Program-made: the position numbers and the translations under genes
Assembly: GCF_004337985.1 (NCBI RefSeq)
Contig: NC_043741.1
Location: forward strand, 1,001,920-1,065,919
Direction of reading: 5' to 3'
Length of the DNA: 64,000 bases
Source of the DNA: Pyricularia pennisetigena
Lineage: Eukaryota > Ascomycota > Sordariomycetes > Magnaporthales > Pyriculariaceae
In this document: piece by piece, positions 12,933-24,812 of the stretch
How positions within the stretch are numbered: the first letter of the stretch is position 1
Layout of the letters: each line of letters starts with the position of its first letter
The notes under the pieces: generated by a model
What the model was told of the DNA's origin: nothing
Seen by the model: only the letters and a program-made list of their open reading frames with translations
The model's database searches: none

Positions 12933-14921
12933 CTGGTAATATTTACAGCTGCGTGGCCTTTGAGGATTAGGTACACATCAAACATCCAGAGCCAACAAAT
13001 TATTTTCTTCTTCTTTTTTACCTTTAGCGAGCGAACCGGTAACGACATGTGGGAAGTACACGAAGGGATCATATACCAGGGCATCACGGGGGTCAGGATC
13101 ACTCCTGAAATTGCGGCGTTCAGGCAGCAAATATAGAGCGGCGTGGTATTTTGTACTCGACTCGTAATCTGACGAGCCTTTGGTACAATAATACTCGTAT
13201 CTCTTTTCTACCAAGACTTGATATGTTCTTGTTTTTTTTTTATTCTTTTTGCACCCGCACTATGTTGTTTCCACCACTTCATTGGGCTCGCATTCCAGAT
13301 CCTGGAACGCTTTTTTCCCCCTATTTTGTTCATTACTGCTTGCAAGATACCCCCGGCTTGAGGTACGGGTAGAATTTATCAGAATTAGAATATGTACAAA
13401 TGGATGTCATCTCGGTATCGGTTGTCCTCGCCACAGGTAGACTTGTCCCAAAAAANNNNNNNNNNNNNNNNNNNNNNNNNNNNNNNNNNNNNNNNNNNNN
13501 NNNNNNNNNNNNNNNNNNNNNNNNNNNNNNNNNNNNNNNNNNNNNNNNNNNNNNNNNNNNNNNNNNNNNNNNNNNNNNNNNNNNNNNNNNNNNNNNNNNN
13601 NNNNNNNNAAAAAAAAAAAAAAAAAAAAAAAAAACAAAGCTCCTAGAGAGCAAACAATAGTGGTGTATAGACTAATAGGTCGACTACCCCGTCTTGCCCG
13701 TCCACACTTTGGCAACCTCTCGGAGTTGGCAGCATAAGGTTCGTCGAGCCGATGGGGTGGAGGCACCTCGGGAAATTGTAGCTACCAACTTGGACTATTT
13801 AGATTGGTCTACGTGTAGTAGTCTTAGGAGACTTGCTAGGGTTGGAGTTCTTTGATTCCGGCGTCACGAGCAGAGCCTCTTTGCTCATAGGTATGTATTT
13901 CTTTTTTCTATGTCCGAGGGGTATTCCTAATTTTGTATGCCCTCAAGAGATAGACACGTTTGCTTACTTCGCTACGAGTACATGATCGCACGGGAGTGGC
14001 CGTCTTGGCGTTCATATCCAGAGAGTCAGCTCGCTCGCCAAAAGCTCCCGACAAGGCCGCAACTCTTAGTTCTTTTTTTTTTTTTTTCTTACATAGACAC
14101 TCAGCGTTTATCCGTGAGCGAGCCCTTGCTTACAAGTAGATGATCGGGTTATACACAGCCTTTTGCTCTGCATAGTATTATGGCCATGGGGAGTCGGAGA
14201 GAGGTGGAATGGGTTCAGTTGAGGGTAGCTTCTTAATTTCGGGTCGCCCACATCGCGGGCATACAGAGTTTCTGGAGGTACGGGTGGGTATTCCGTCGAA
14301 GCTATGCGGAAAAAGTGACATGAGGTGAGTACGGGGTATTATTGATTAGACTTAAGTCTGCACACCACCTGCCACTAAGGTCCCTACCTAATATGCCTAA
14401 CATCAAACTAGTTCCGTTTCTAGCCATGTAGGTACATATGCAGCCGACTGCAGGCAACTACCTCGCGTGCGGGGCAAGTTCGTCTGCTATTTTGCTGCAA
14501 AAGTGGCCAGCCACAGGGCAGTTTCGTTTGCTTTCATGTGCCACGTTCAGGCTGAAGATGGGCAAGCTTCATCAGACACCCCCAACGGTCCTGCTCCTGC
14601 TGGTATACTTTGGTACTTTGATCGAATAAATTCTGCCGTTCCCATCTCCGGTCAAGTAATCCCACCACCAAAACTGTCTCATCTCATCTCAAGAAGCATA
14701 AACGAAAGAAAAAAAAAACCAAACAAAAAAAACATATACAACATACAACTTTCACACGGAATTTTTTCCCATAAAACACCGAAGCCCACCCAATAAGACC
14801 GTATTCCGCCCAACAACAACCCCTTTGCGGCAAGGGGAATTAAACCCAAGTACAATAACCGTGCTCGACACCCACTCGGTATACCGCCCATTATTACCCC
14901 GGTTCATCAATTATCAATGAC
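12933..14921. other. Intergenic region containing an assembly gap
   Basis: This stretch of about 2 kb between wc-2 and the next gene has no recognisable coding region or RNA gene. It includes the 153-base N run at 13456-13608, which ends in about 26 A (13609-13634), so anything inside the gap is invisible. A second poly(T) run lies near 14072-14088. Confidence 0.6.
13456..13608. other. Assembly gap (153 N)
   Basis: The run of N is preceded by AAAAA and followed by about 26 A, so the assembly broke on a poly(A) tract. Its true length is unknown. Confidence 0.99.
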
Positions 14922-15851
14922 ATGATGGCATGTGAGTGGACAAACACCTTCGGTCGGGACCTTTCTTGGTCGCTTGGAAAGACCTGTGACCTTGTCCACC
15001 GGATAGCGGGGAAACGGGAGTAGGGGAAAATGCTGTTAGTAGAGCTGAAGGTCTGATATATCGGACTTGATTTCCACGAGTGCTTTTCAACAGACCAACG
15101 GGATCCGTCAGCCTACAGTCACGAGGAGGACGACGACCTCCGCGGGGCTGCACATGTAGCATCCCGCCACGCGGGCGAATCGGGCGACGTTGGCCTTTTC
15201 AGTTCCATCTTGGACACTATCGGTCAGAGGAAGCAAAAGGACGAGATTGACAAGGAAGATGTCGACGAGGCTGGTAAGTTGATGAGTTGACATAGTCCAA
15301 CCAACGGAAAGAGGCAATCCTGAGTCATCATAAACAATCAAGCGGAAAAAGAGTAAGTGGGTTCGCTAGCTGACCCAAATCGGTCGATAGCGGCCATTAA
15401 GAACCACAAGAAATACTTCGCAGGTGACGACCAAGATGACGACATGGACGAGCACGGTATGGGGACTGCCGCAGTCATGCAAGCCCTCAAGATGTTCACC
15501 GGCCATGGTGGTCCTGCTGTAGGCGGAGGTGGCATCTCTGGTACCCAGCAGAACGAGTTTATCGGCCTTGCCTTGGGCGAGGCGAGCAAGGTATTTCATA
15601 TCCTGATCTGTTTCCGGTTTTGCTTCAAGAGGCCTCAAACTCATCACATGCTTTGCCATTCACTTTCGCAGCTCTTCGACAAGAAGGCATCCCAAGGCAA
15701 AGTCCCCGAGGGTGCGTCCAAAGAGTCGGCTCTCATGCAGGCCGGGGAGATGGCGCTCAAGTTTTACATGAAATCCAAGTCCGATGCTCCGGCCACCGGA
15801 CCTGGGGGTGTGAGTGGACTCATGGGGCTTGCTTCGCAGTTTATGAAATGA
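14922..15851 (+). CDS. Small fungal protein of the 'beta-flanking'/DUF7721 type
   Basis: The function is unknown. Exons 14922-14931, 15094-15273, 15391-15590 and 15672-15851 give 189 aa in frame. The first exon is only 10 nt (ATGATGGCAT before gtgagt), chosen because joining to 15094 gives a family-like MMAYQRDPSAYS start. Residues 14-45 contain an acidic stretch, HVASRHAGESGD and a short hydrophobic helix (LFSSILDTIGQ). The C-terminal half carries an Ala/Gly-rich helix block (MGTAAVMQALKMFTG, NEFIGLALGEASKLFDKK, MALKFYMKSK) ending in a Gly-rich tail. The layout resembles small Pezizomycotina proteins often named 'beta-flanking protein'; I recall that name from family knowledge and attach no mechanism. 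The 117-nt intron at 15274-15390 has a good donor and a GCTGAC branch. Confidence 0.65.
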
Positions 15852-16452
15852 ACTGGCTCACTCCTTGACCAGTCATGATGTCAACGCTGGATTAGAATAT
15901 ACTTACCAGATTGAGTTTGGGAGTATATGCAGTGGCTACCACGTACATCCCAGCTTGATAAACTTGTTCTGTGCCTGGTCGAACATAAGTCATGACTTGA
16001 GCCAAGTGCTACTTGCACTTATTCACCACAAGTGGCGATAGGGGACTTGTGGGACGACATTGGGTCTAGAATTGGCGATAAGGCAATATAATCCTCACAA
16101 ACTTTGAGCTGTCCGATCTTAAGCTCATCAATGTATAATAGGTCAGTTCGGCCCGTGGAGCTTTTAACAGGACCCTGCTTCTGCCGGTGGCCACCTGGTG
16201 GAAGCTTGCGTGCAGAGATGCTGCGGTTTCTGTGAGGTGCCGACCTTGTGGGGTTACAGTACGTACCGTAGCTGGGCTGCTGGCTTATCGATTAAGCCAA
16301 AAGTTCAAAAATTTGGGTGGGGTCACGGCGCTTCGTCGAATGCAATATTCTCGGAGTTGTTGATTGCCGTCGCAAAGTAGATAGAACTTGTGGATTAAGG
16401 TATCGGTCATAGAAAAGGCTTGCGCCTTTCACTCTTGCGACTTAAAAAAAAA
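15852..16452. other. Intergenic region upstream of ROK1
   Basis: About 600 nt of spacer hold the 3' UTR of the small protein gene and the ROK1 promoter. An A-run sits immediately before the ROK1 ATG. I see no gene or RNA. Confidence 0.6.
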
Positions 16453-18792
16453 ATGGATATTCTCAAGGTCCTGTCGCGAGGGACCAAGCAAGCGGCCAAA
16501 AAACCAGGAGTCCCGGCAACAATACTGGCCCAAGCCAACATTCCCTCGGCCGGCGTCGAAACGAACCCGCAGTTATACCACGACCATGTCGGCCCGCCGC
16601 CCAAGGGCAAGAAACGGAAGCGAAAGTCAAGGACGCAAGATCACGACCACATGGACGATTCTGTAGACGAGGACGCCGAGCTGAGCGACTTTGACTTTTT
16701 CGCACCAAAAACGCGGCGGGATTCGGACGTTGCAGGCTCCAAGGCCAGAGCGGCGGACGTGAAGAAGGCGAAGAAAGACACGGCCCAGGCCGAAAAGGCG
16801 CGTCCTATCGAGCTGGACGAGTGCAAGAGGATCTTGCGCTCTCACCGTCTCAAGTACACGCTGCTCCCTGTGCAAAAAGCAACGCCGGCAAAGGTCGAAA
16901 AGAGCAGCACGAAAAACAAAAAGAAGAAGGACAAGGGAGACAATGCCGACGGTGCTTCTACAATTTCCGCGCAAAGTAAGGGAGACAGGCAGCCCGTATT
17001 CCCACAGCCTCTGGTGTCTTTTGGTCAGTTGCGGACTGCGTACCGGATATCCCCCAGGCTGGCCGACAACCTGGCAAAGGGTAGCTACAAGGTCCCGACC
17101 GAGGTGCAGCTAGGCGCTCTACCACTGCTTCTACGGCCCGAGTTTGCGCTCTCCCATGAGGGTGACGGTGGAGACAATAATGGCAAAGGGAGCGACGGAG
17201 GGGAGGCCTTGGCTATGCTGCAGGGGGCTTCGGCAGGTGTCGATTTCTTGGCCATTGCGCCCACCGGCAGCGGGAAAACGCTGAGCTTTCTACTCCCGGC
17301 AATTAACGGGGTGCTCAAGCGAAGGGCAGAAAAGGGGGACACGGGAGATGACAGCTCGCGCGACACAAAACATGCGCTCGAGGCTGTTGTGGTAGCCCCG
17401 ACCAGGGAGCTCGCTAGTCAGATCGCAAACGAAGGCCGCAAGCTTGCAATGGGAACGGGAGTCAGGGTCGTTCTCATGCGTAAAGGTATGAGGGTTGCTG
17501 CTGAGGAGGACAGCACCGAGAACAAGAGTGAAGATCAGGAGGAAGATGTTTTCAAGAGTGAAGATGAAGCTTCGTCGTCAGAGGACGACGAAGATGGAGA
17601 AAAATCCGAAAAGCCATCGAAGAAGCCCAACAAGGCCCCAATCACCAAGGCCGACATACTGGTCACAACTCCAATGCTTCTCCTAAACTTGCTTTCCGAC
17701 GGAACATCAACAACGAAGAAAAAGCTACCCAGCGTTCGATCGCTGATACTGGACGAGGCCGACGTTCTCTTGGACCAATTGTTCAGGGAGCAAACAATGG
17801 GGATATGGTCAGCTTGCCGCAATCCGGACCTGCGCGTCTCGTTTTGGTCCGCAACCATGGCGTCCAACATCGAGACCCTCATACTAGACAATCTTCGAAT
17901 CCAAGCCGGTGACTCTCTGGCCCCTCCACTGATCAGGCTGGTTGTCGGCCTCAAGGACACAGCCGTGCCCAATATATCCCACCGCCTAGTCTACACGGCC
18001 ACAGAGTCCGGCAAGCTCCTTGCGCTCCGCCAGCTGCTCCACCCTGCATCCTTTTCCACCAACAGCTCGTCAACCACCACACCCGAAGACGAGACGCCGC
18101 TGCGACCCCCCTTCCTAGTCTTTGCGCAGACCATCGAGCGAGCCACGGCGCTGCACGAGGAGCTCAAGTACGACATACCCGCCGCGGCAGGTGGCGCCTC
18201 GCGCGTCGCCGTCTTACACTCGTCGATGCCCGAGTCGGCCCGCGCCGCCGTCATTCGCCGCTTCCGCGCCGCCGACGTCTGGGTCCTCATCACCACTGAC
18301 GTCCTCGCGCGCGGCGTCGACTTTGCCGGCGTCAACGGCGTCGTCAACTACGACGTGCCCGGCTCCGCGGCCGCCTATGTCCACCGGGCGGGCCGCACCG
18401 GCCGCGCCGGCCGCAAGGGCGGCATCGCCGTCACCTTTTACACCAAGGAGGACATACCCTTCGTCAAGAACGTCGCCAACGTCATCGCCCTGAGCGAGCG
18501 GCAGGCCGGTGCCGGCGAGTCGGCCGCCCAGCGGTGGCTCCTGGACGCGCTGCCCGACGTCTCCAAGAAGGACAAGAAGGCGCTGCGCGAAAAGGGCGTC
18601 GAGTCGCGCCGCAGCGTCGCCGCCTCCAAGGGCAAGGCTCGCATCACGTCCAAGAGCGCCTGGGAGAGGCGCAAGGAGAACAATCGCCGCGGTGCCATCG
18701 AGGGCAGCAAGAGGAGGAAGATTGCCGCGAGGGATCAGGCTGATGATGGCAGTGACGACGACGGCGGCGAGTGGGGCGGGATCGATGGTTGA
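16453..18792 (+). CDS. ROK1: ATP-dependent DEAD-box RNA helicase Rok1 (DDX52 family)
   Basis: Rok1 is a nucleolar helicase needed for early 18S rRNA processing and small-subunit assembly. The single-exon model gives 779 aa from the ATG at 16453, chosen because MDILKVLSRGT matches the Rok1-type N-terminus. Motifs: VPTEVQLGALP Q-motif-like segment (about 214), Walker A APTGSGKT (about 269-276), APTRELASQI, the DEAD box (434-437), SAT (466-468), ITTDVLARGVDF and HRAGRTGRAGR (about 644-654). The N-terminal 200 residues are basic with KKGKKRKRK-type nucleolar signals. Between motifs Ia and Ib (about 348-395) is a Ser/Glu/Asp/Lys-rich insert of roughly 48 residues not usual in the core. GC at third codon positions rises sharply in the C-terminal half. 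It converges on RTG2. Confidence 0.92.
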   Translation: MDILKVLSRGTKQAAKKPGVPATILAQANIPSAGVETNPQLYHDHVGPPPKGKKRKRKSRTQDHDHMDDSVDEDAELSDFDFFAPKTRRDSDVAGSKARAADVKKAKKDTAQAEKARPIELDECKRILRSHRLKYTLLPVQKATPAKVEKSSTKNKKKKDKGDNADGASTISAQSKGDRQPVFPQPLVSFGQLRTAYRISPRLADNLAKGSYKVPTEVQLGALPLLLRPEFALSHEGDGGDNNGKGSDGGEALAMLQGASAGVDFLAIAPTGSGKTLSFLLPAINGVLKRRAEKGDTGDDSSRDTKHALEAVVVAPTRELASQIANEGRKLAMGTGVRVVLMRKGMRVAAEEDSTENKSEDQEEDVFKSEDEASSSEDDEDGEKSEKPSKKPNKAPITKADILVTTPMLLLNLLSDGTSTTKKKLPSVRSLILDEADVLLDQLFREQTMGIWSACRNPDLRVSFWSATMASNIETLILDNLRIQAGDSLAPPLIRLVVGLKDTAVPNISHRLVYTATESGKLLALRQLLHPASFSTNSSSTTTPEDETPLRPPFLVFAQTIERATALHEELKYDIPAAAGGASRVAVLHSSMPESARAAVIRRFRAADVWVLITTDVLARGVDFAGVNGVVNYDVPGSAAAYVHRAGRTGRAGRKGGIAVTFYTKEDIPFVKNVANVIALSERQAGAGESAAQRWLLDALPDVSKKDKKALREKGVESRRSVAASKGKARITSKSAWERRKENNRRGAIEGSKRRKIAARDQADDGSDDDGGEWGGIDG

Positions 18793-19175
18793 GGAGGTTT
18801 TGTTTGTCAAGACGCCCTTGAGATGCAGCATTTTTCAAAGCAGAGCGAGAACATTCATGTGCTATATTTCACCAAAAACATCATCATGGCCAAAGACGCA
18901 TCTCGTTTCAAGTGTAAACATGATTACTCATACGTTTAATCCTCCATCTATCAGTTTTTATCGGGCCTTCAACGCCACGACTATGGGTATCTCTTTTCTA
19001 CAAATTTATAGAGGTGCCGTAAGGATCGTCAAATCCGAAAACAACAGGTAAGCAGTACAAAAAGACAGGTGATCCTGACATTCGCAAACAGGGGTTGCTC
19101 AGCGCCGGCAGGAGAATGAAATTCTCTAGGTGGTGTCTATGATAGGAACGGTAAAGGCATTGGGGGACCTCGCAT
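18793..19175. other. Convergent spacer between ROK1 and RTG2
   Basis: This spacer of about 380 nt carries the two 3' UTRs. Nothing else is recognisable. Confidence 0.6.
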
Positions 19176-21170
19176 TTAGTTGCCCGAGACGTCATGTGCA
19201 GTGGCCACCACCTTTCCAAGCTTCTGGTGCTTGCCCACATCCTTGAAGCCCTCGACGAGATCATCCAGCTTGAAGTCGCTGGAAATATGTGGTGGGAAGG
19301 CAACACCCATTTTGAGCACGACCAGCCTGTCCTCTCCGCTGCCGGTCTCGACGGCACCAAATTTGATGGGGACAGGCTCGCCGACTTGGAGCACGTCGGT
19401 GGGGTAGGCGATCGTGGCCTTGACCATGGCGGCGGCTACACGGCCGATATAGTCGGCCCAGAAGAGGCTTTGGCTGGTTTCTTGGCCGTGGTCCTTTTTG
19501 CCAGCATGCGACGATGAGGGATCATCCGCTGCCGAGACGACGCCGCGGAGACGCTCGTACAGCGAATGGTCGGAGCGTCGGACAACGCCTCCTCGGTAGG
19601 CGACCATTGTCACGGCCAAGACGGCACGCTCGAGATGTCCCAGACCGGGACAGTCGGGGTCTCGGGCCAAAGCATGGTGCATAGCCGCCGAGGCGCTGCG
19701 CTTCTTTTTCACGTGCGAGTCGAGATTGGTCCAGAGACTTCGGATAAAGAGCTCAGTCAGCCCGAGCGATTCAACAGTGGAGGGGCCCAGCTTCTGGCTT
19801 GTCAACGTCTCGGGCAGGGCTTCCTCCAGGATCCGGACGAACGTGCTAGCGGCTGATGGTTGAGCGAGAATGGGAGGGATTTCGCCGCGTCCCAAAAGGG
19901 CCAAGGGGTTGCTCTCGCGGATCGATTCGGGGAGGATCGTCATCAGGGCGCCCTCGCGGTTGCCGCCACCACAGAATGTAACCCGCTTGATCTTGGGAAC
20001 CACGGCACATATTCCATCCACAACCGCACAGATGGCATCGAACTGATCCCGGCGGCGAGACGACATACCAGGAATCTTGCCTTTGTGCTTGTTGTTGACC
20101 TCAAGCATCCTCTTGGTCTCTGTAAAGTAGGCGCCTGAGACAAAGTAGGAGCCGACACCGGCAATGGGATGAGGCTGCACCGGGTCGTTGAAGTGGAGCA
20201 TGCTCCCATAACCACGGAGGCCGCCGCCGAAGACGTACATCTGAACGCCCGGGCCATCCTCGGCAGCGTCTGCAGCGAGGTCAGGCCAGGTCTTGCAAAG
20301 GTTGGCAAAGACTTCGGTCAGCTTTTCATGGTAGCTGGACATCTCTGCCTCCCTGACCTCGACTGGCTCGTTCTTGAGGATGTGGATGACCCGAGCAGCG
20401 CCGAAAGGCAGACTCTGGCCAGCACGAGCGGCGGCGATACCATAGTGTCTGTTAGGGTTCTTGTCGGAATCGGTAGTGCCGCCTTGGTGAACCCCGGAAG
20501 CGTGGCGGACAGCATCGTCCGTATTGAACCAGCTCATCTGCAGACTGCCACCCCCGAGATCGACGCAGAGACCTCGAAATTTGTACGAGCCGGAACGGGC
20601 ACCCATGCCACCCAAAAACGTCTCGACACCGGGCTCAGCAATGTGACACTTCAAGTCCGGACAGGCTTTGTGGATGGCCTCGAGCATCTCGCCGGCGTTG
20701 GTAGAACGACGCATGGCCTCGGTGGCGAACATGAACATGTTTGCCTTGGGGACGTTGTGGCCCTCATAAGCGGTTCTGCAGAACTTGGCCATGGTCTGCG
20801 CAACAAGCTCGATGGTGGATGGGGGGAAGCGTTCTTCTCCATACATGACCTTGCCTTCCATCAGCGAGTCGAGGAGAGATATGGGGGCCCGTTCCCGGTG
20901 TATGCATGGGAGAAGGCGAGCTGAGCCTAGTGAGAGGTCCGAGACCGAGAAGCGGATTCCATTGCTGTTGATGTTAGCCTGATTTTGGGTATGAGTTATG
21001 GGTTCATCTAGGCTATCAGTATAGCCGACTTACCTGCCACAGTCAATGAGCGAGAACAGTTGGTTTGCAGCCTTGGGGTCGTACAAGGGAACCTTTGTCA
21101 AGATGTTGTCAAGTGTGAGGATGTCAACATGCGACGGCGGTGAGCTTGATTGGGACTGAGACTGTGCCAT
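19176..21170 (-). CDS. RTG2: Retrograde regulation protein 2 (Ppx/GppA phosphatase-fold)
   Basis: In yeast, Rtg2 senses mitochondrial dysfunction and relays it to the Rtg1/Rtg3 factors; it belongs to the exopolyphosphatase/GppA group of the actin-like ATPase fold. Exons (minus strand) 21170-21034 and 20964-19176 give 641 aa. The 69-nt intron has a gtaagt donor and a GGCTAAC branch. The first phosphate loop, reading DCGSNGIRFSVSDLS across the splice at about residues 43-57, supports the join. FMFATEAMRRSTN (about 120) and the second phosphate loop LCVDLGGGSLQMSW (about 175-190) follow. The C-terminal half (HALARDPDCPGLGHLERAVLAVTM region and beyond) fits the helical extension of fungal Rtg2. 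The nucleotide-binding motifs look intact. Confidence 0.88.
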
Positions 21171-22505
21171 TTTGTCTTTTTTCTGCCAGGCAAGCTTGTT
21201 AATAGGATTGTTTTTGCCTTCTGTATTGTGGATATGGCAGCAGTCTTTTGTGGTAGTTGCCGAGATGTCCGACTGAAGAACTAATGCAGAGAAACTATAG
21301 AGAGAGAGGGAGGTCAAGATGAACTTAATGTTACTCTTTAAATATGTACGAATATATTGGGAAATTAATGTATCGAGAACGGAGAACCAAAGTCCAGAAG
21401 TTGGTGATGTTTTTTTTTTCCCCCCCAAGAAAATTCAAGGATAAATATGCCGGTGATGTAATGCAGATATTGCGGGCACGCGACCATTTTATGTATAGGA
21501 AGGAGTCACTGCAACTGACCATCCATCGAACAAATATTAAGCTTCGAATTTAAAAAAAGGTAAAAGCCCCTCAAGTATATGGCAGGATGCAATAGGAGAG
21601 TATTCGTGTGAAAGAGTATAGAGGTGAATGGTGGAAAGCCGTCAAGTTCTAGGAAAGTGAGTATTAGAAGATATACAGACAGGGGTACAGCCCACGCTTT
21701 CTGGCGCGAGGCCATTGTTACGATGTGGGGAAGCCATCCACAGCTTGCCTTGCACGTGCGCCATAACCATTCAACAACACAAACAGGGTATTTATGATAG
21801 GCATGCTTGCTCCAAGCGAGGATAAAAGCACCTCGAAATTATAGGGTAGGCGCTTTTCGATATTGCGCCTTTCCAGCAACTTGAATCTTTCGGGCGTGCC
21901 TTCCATTGATGGGGATAGGAACTAATGGTGCATGTTGTCTGTGGAGGCATGGATATGGTTGATGGGGCAATAGACTCCCCCTCCTCTCAATACTTTTTTT
22001 TTTTTTTTCTGTTCCTTCCCTCCCTTACCTCTAACGGCACCTCGAACGACATGATTCGATCAAGTCTCCTACGCCTGTTTGGTGAGTATTCAGCCAGTCC
22101 AGCAACGATGAGGCTTTTGCATTCGACCCGCGACTGGTTGAGTTACACGGTTTGAGTGTGCCTGTAATGCGAGGTTTGCCTTCCAGAGTCGTCAGATTTT
22201 TGCCTATGGTCACCCCACTACGCTACTGGGGACAAGTCACACTGATCACATTCCCAACCGCGCCGAGCGCTCTCAGCCAGACTTCGCCTCGGTGCATTCC
22301 CTAACGATGCTCAAGTAGCTTAACTCACAGTGGCATAGCCACTTGAGCAGCACAGGTAACATGATACCAGCAATAGTGCTGTGCTCACATGGACTATGGA
22401 ATAATCACTGACGATGATCATGGATCGGGCCGTGATGCTAACGCACTCGAATCTGAGAGGCGAAACATATGTTTCTTGATTGGTCTTGAGCTACCAACAA
22501 CTTGT
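21171..22505. other. Intergenic region between RTG2 and the glycosyltransferase-like gene
   Basis: About 1.3 kb without a gene: the RTG2 promoter lies on the left and the 3' end of the minus-strand glycosyltransferase-like gene on the right. Poly(T) runs lie near 21411-21419 and 21993-22008. A nested inverted repeat at 22308-22349 is described under findings. Confidence 0.55.
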
Positions 22506-24014
22506 TCAGGGCCATATGGTGAGCCGCATAGAATCAGACATGACGGCACTGTTCTCTCCCTCGCCAGGCCCAAATATGATCGAGTATGGGTCTTGATAAG
22601 TTATGCTGCCCTCGGGCAACACCAGGCCATTATTGCCCAGCGCCTCATTCTCTGGTCCCGAAAATTCGATCCTCCGACGTATCGCCAGATTCCACGAAAA
22701 ACTCGAGTGAGCAATTCCGGCAACGATCCCCGCCGAGAGCATGACCTCATAGTCAACGAGCGCCTGTTGATCCCAGCTGAGACTCTGCAGGGTCTCGAGT
22801 TCGGGACCCGTGAGCAAGTCCTCCTTGCGCACGACGACACCATTAAAACCTGCCGAGTTCGCCTTGAAGTCGCTAACATCGGCTTTCGCGGCACCTTGTG
22901 TCATGTAGGTGACGGGGATTTGATTCTGTCCCACAAGACGGTTGAAATAGGTTGCCTGTGTCTCGTAGTTTGGCCAATGCATGGATTGGGCGTCGACATC
23001 GGTTCTGATACGCACTCCAAGAAAGCTCTTGCCTTCAGCCACGTTGCGGGCGACCTCTTCTCCGGATTGGCCCTTTGGCGGTTTCCTCGGGTCCAGGTCT
23101 AGATTGAAGCGCGTTTTCAAGCCGTAAAGGACTGAGCCGGCGAACCGTCGAACGTCATGTCGCGTCCTCAAGAGCCGGCCAAAACTAGTGACGAACTCGA
23201 CCGAGTCGTGATCCACACTGTACCAAAATGGAGACCACACAAGCTGGATCTTGAGTGGCTTGCGCTTCCCGTCGTCTTCCTTGGAAATGAGCGTCCTCAC
23301 CTGCTCCCAGAAGCCATCCAGGTCCTCGATGACGGTCGAGCTGATATTGATCCTGGGCGGCTGCAGCTGGTCGAGCTTGACCTTGACGCCGGTCAGGAGC
23401 GAGGGGACGTTGTGCAGCGCGTTGATGGAAGGGTACAGCCTCATCTGCGGACAGAACTTAGTGAGGCTTGAGGTGAGGTGGTCGCTGTCGAAAAAATAGT
23501 CCAGGCCAACGCCGCGCAGCGGGCCCTTGGCGTTTGGGATCGCCTGGGCAATGTTGTGCTCTGATCTCTTGACGATATCTGGTAGGATGAGGCCGCCAGC
23601 TGCGACAAAGATGCTTCCGTGTCAGCAAAAGGGCTATCGCTTTCGGTCTCTGACTACTCTCCAGTGACACAATTTACCTCCTATCTCGATGGCGAATCGG
23701 ATACACTGTAGATGACCGTTCCTAACCGTTCCAACGCCCTCGGGCACGGCATCGCACTGGACTATCCGGTCCGGATTCCAGCTCCTGCCCGCGCACATGT
23801 CGGCGATAGGGCGGCCATCGAAAGCACCACCGTATCCCTCATGGCTAAGAAAATCGGATATGAAAACTCGCTTCTCGCCCTTGAAAGGGCGCGTGAACCG
23901 CTCGAGCTTGGACGTGCTGCCATTGCTTGTCAGAAAGACGAATAGCTGTACAATGAGAACAAGAGGGATGACGATTTTTGCTATCTGAAGCCAGTGTATC
24001 GAAGCGGCTAGCAT
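22506..24014 (-). CDS. Type II membrane protein with O-fucosyltransferase-like fold (putative glycosyltransferase)
   Basis: Exons (minus strand) 24014-23678 and 23599-22506 give 476 aa. The 78-nt intron has a gtaaat donor and a TTGCTGAC branch. A single hydrophobic anchor (IVIPLVLIVQLFVFL) near residues 13-28 follows a short N-terminus, the layout of Golgi glycosyltransferases. Downstream are GGAFDGRPIADMC, a Gly-rich LRFAIEIG-type region, FLGVRIRTDVD (about 304) and VDYEVMLSAGIVAGIAHSSFS (about 400-416). The VRIR arginine motif and the C-terminal SxFS loop recall GDP-fucose O-fucosyltransferase-like GT-B enzymes, in which the arginine contacts the nucleotide sugar. The donor and acceptor cannot be told from sequence. 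The open frame is intact. This is fold-level similarity, so other nucleotide-sugar transferases remain possible. Confidence 0.6.
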
Positions 24015-24810
24015 GGTGGCGGACTGGTCAAGGCATAGGAAATCTAAACTGGCACGCTGAATATTGTGACGAAAAAGAGGTGCGGGAAACCACACGTCGT
24101 GATATGAAGACAGGCGAAAGTCTACCTTTTTGACTAGAACTAATTCTAGCCCACGGCCCAGAAGCCTAGCTCCATCTCGATGATTGACAGATTTCAGCAA
24201 TCTCTACGGGCTTTTCTCAAATCCAGCACCCCTTTTAGTTATTTTATGTATACGGTTTGGCGTGGCGCGACGGCGAGAAGCCTTGAACATTATGTGGGCG
24301 CCAAAACCAGGCCTAGGCCATCGGTTCCGTCCCGCCGGATGGATCGCCCAGCGCGGCTGAGCCATTGCGTGCTGTGATGTGGTGATCCCAATGATTACTG
24401 AATAGCTCGTTGCGAACTACTAGAACTAGAATTAGTCTGGGTTTTAGCGCTCAGCTGCCAATTTCCCGACTCATCAGACAGGCTCTTTGGTAGACACAGC
24501 TTGACAGAGAGACAGCAAGGCAAGTGGGTTGCGGAAATGATAAAAGACAGCGTGGTTCGGGATTAAATAATACTGCTTTCAGCCATGCGCGTCAAATAAC
24601 AAACGCCACTGTCGCGACTTTCAAGCCATACTTAATTTCAAGTATCTTGAGACCTTTTGAGGTCTGCTGTGCATCTATGGACAACTTTGTACTTAAAAGT
24701 GCTTTTGCTGTGGTAAACCTTGTTTGGGCCGCCCGCTCGACCTGACCAAGGAACAGGGAACATGGTACCGAAAGCTTGCAGCGATACATATGTATGTATG
24801 TACTGTACAG

Positions 24811-24812
24811 NN
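24811..24812. other. Two ambiguous bases
   Basis: Two N directly follow a TATGTATGTATGTACTGTACAG-like simple-sequence stretch. This is a sequencing or assembly ambiguity. Confidence 0.99.
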
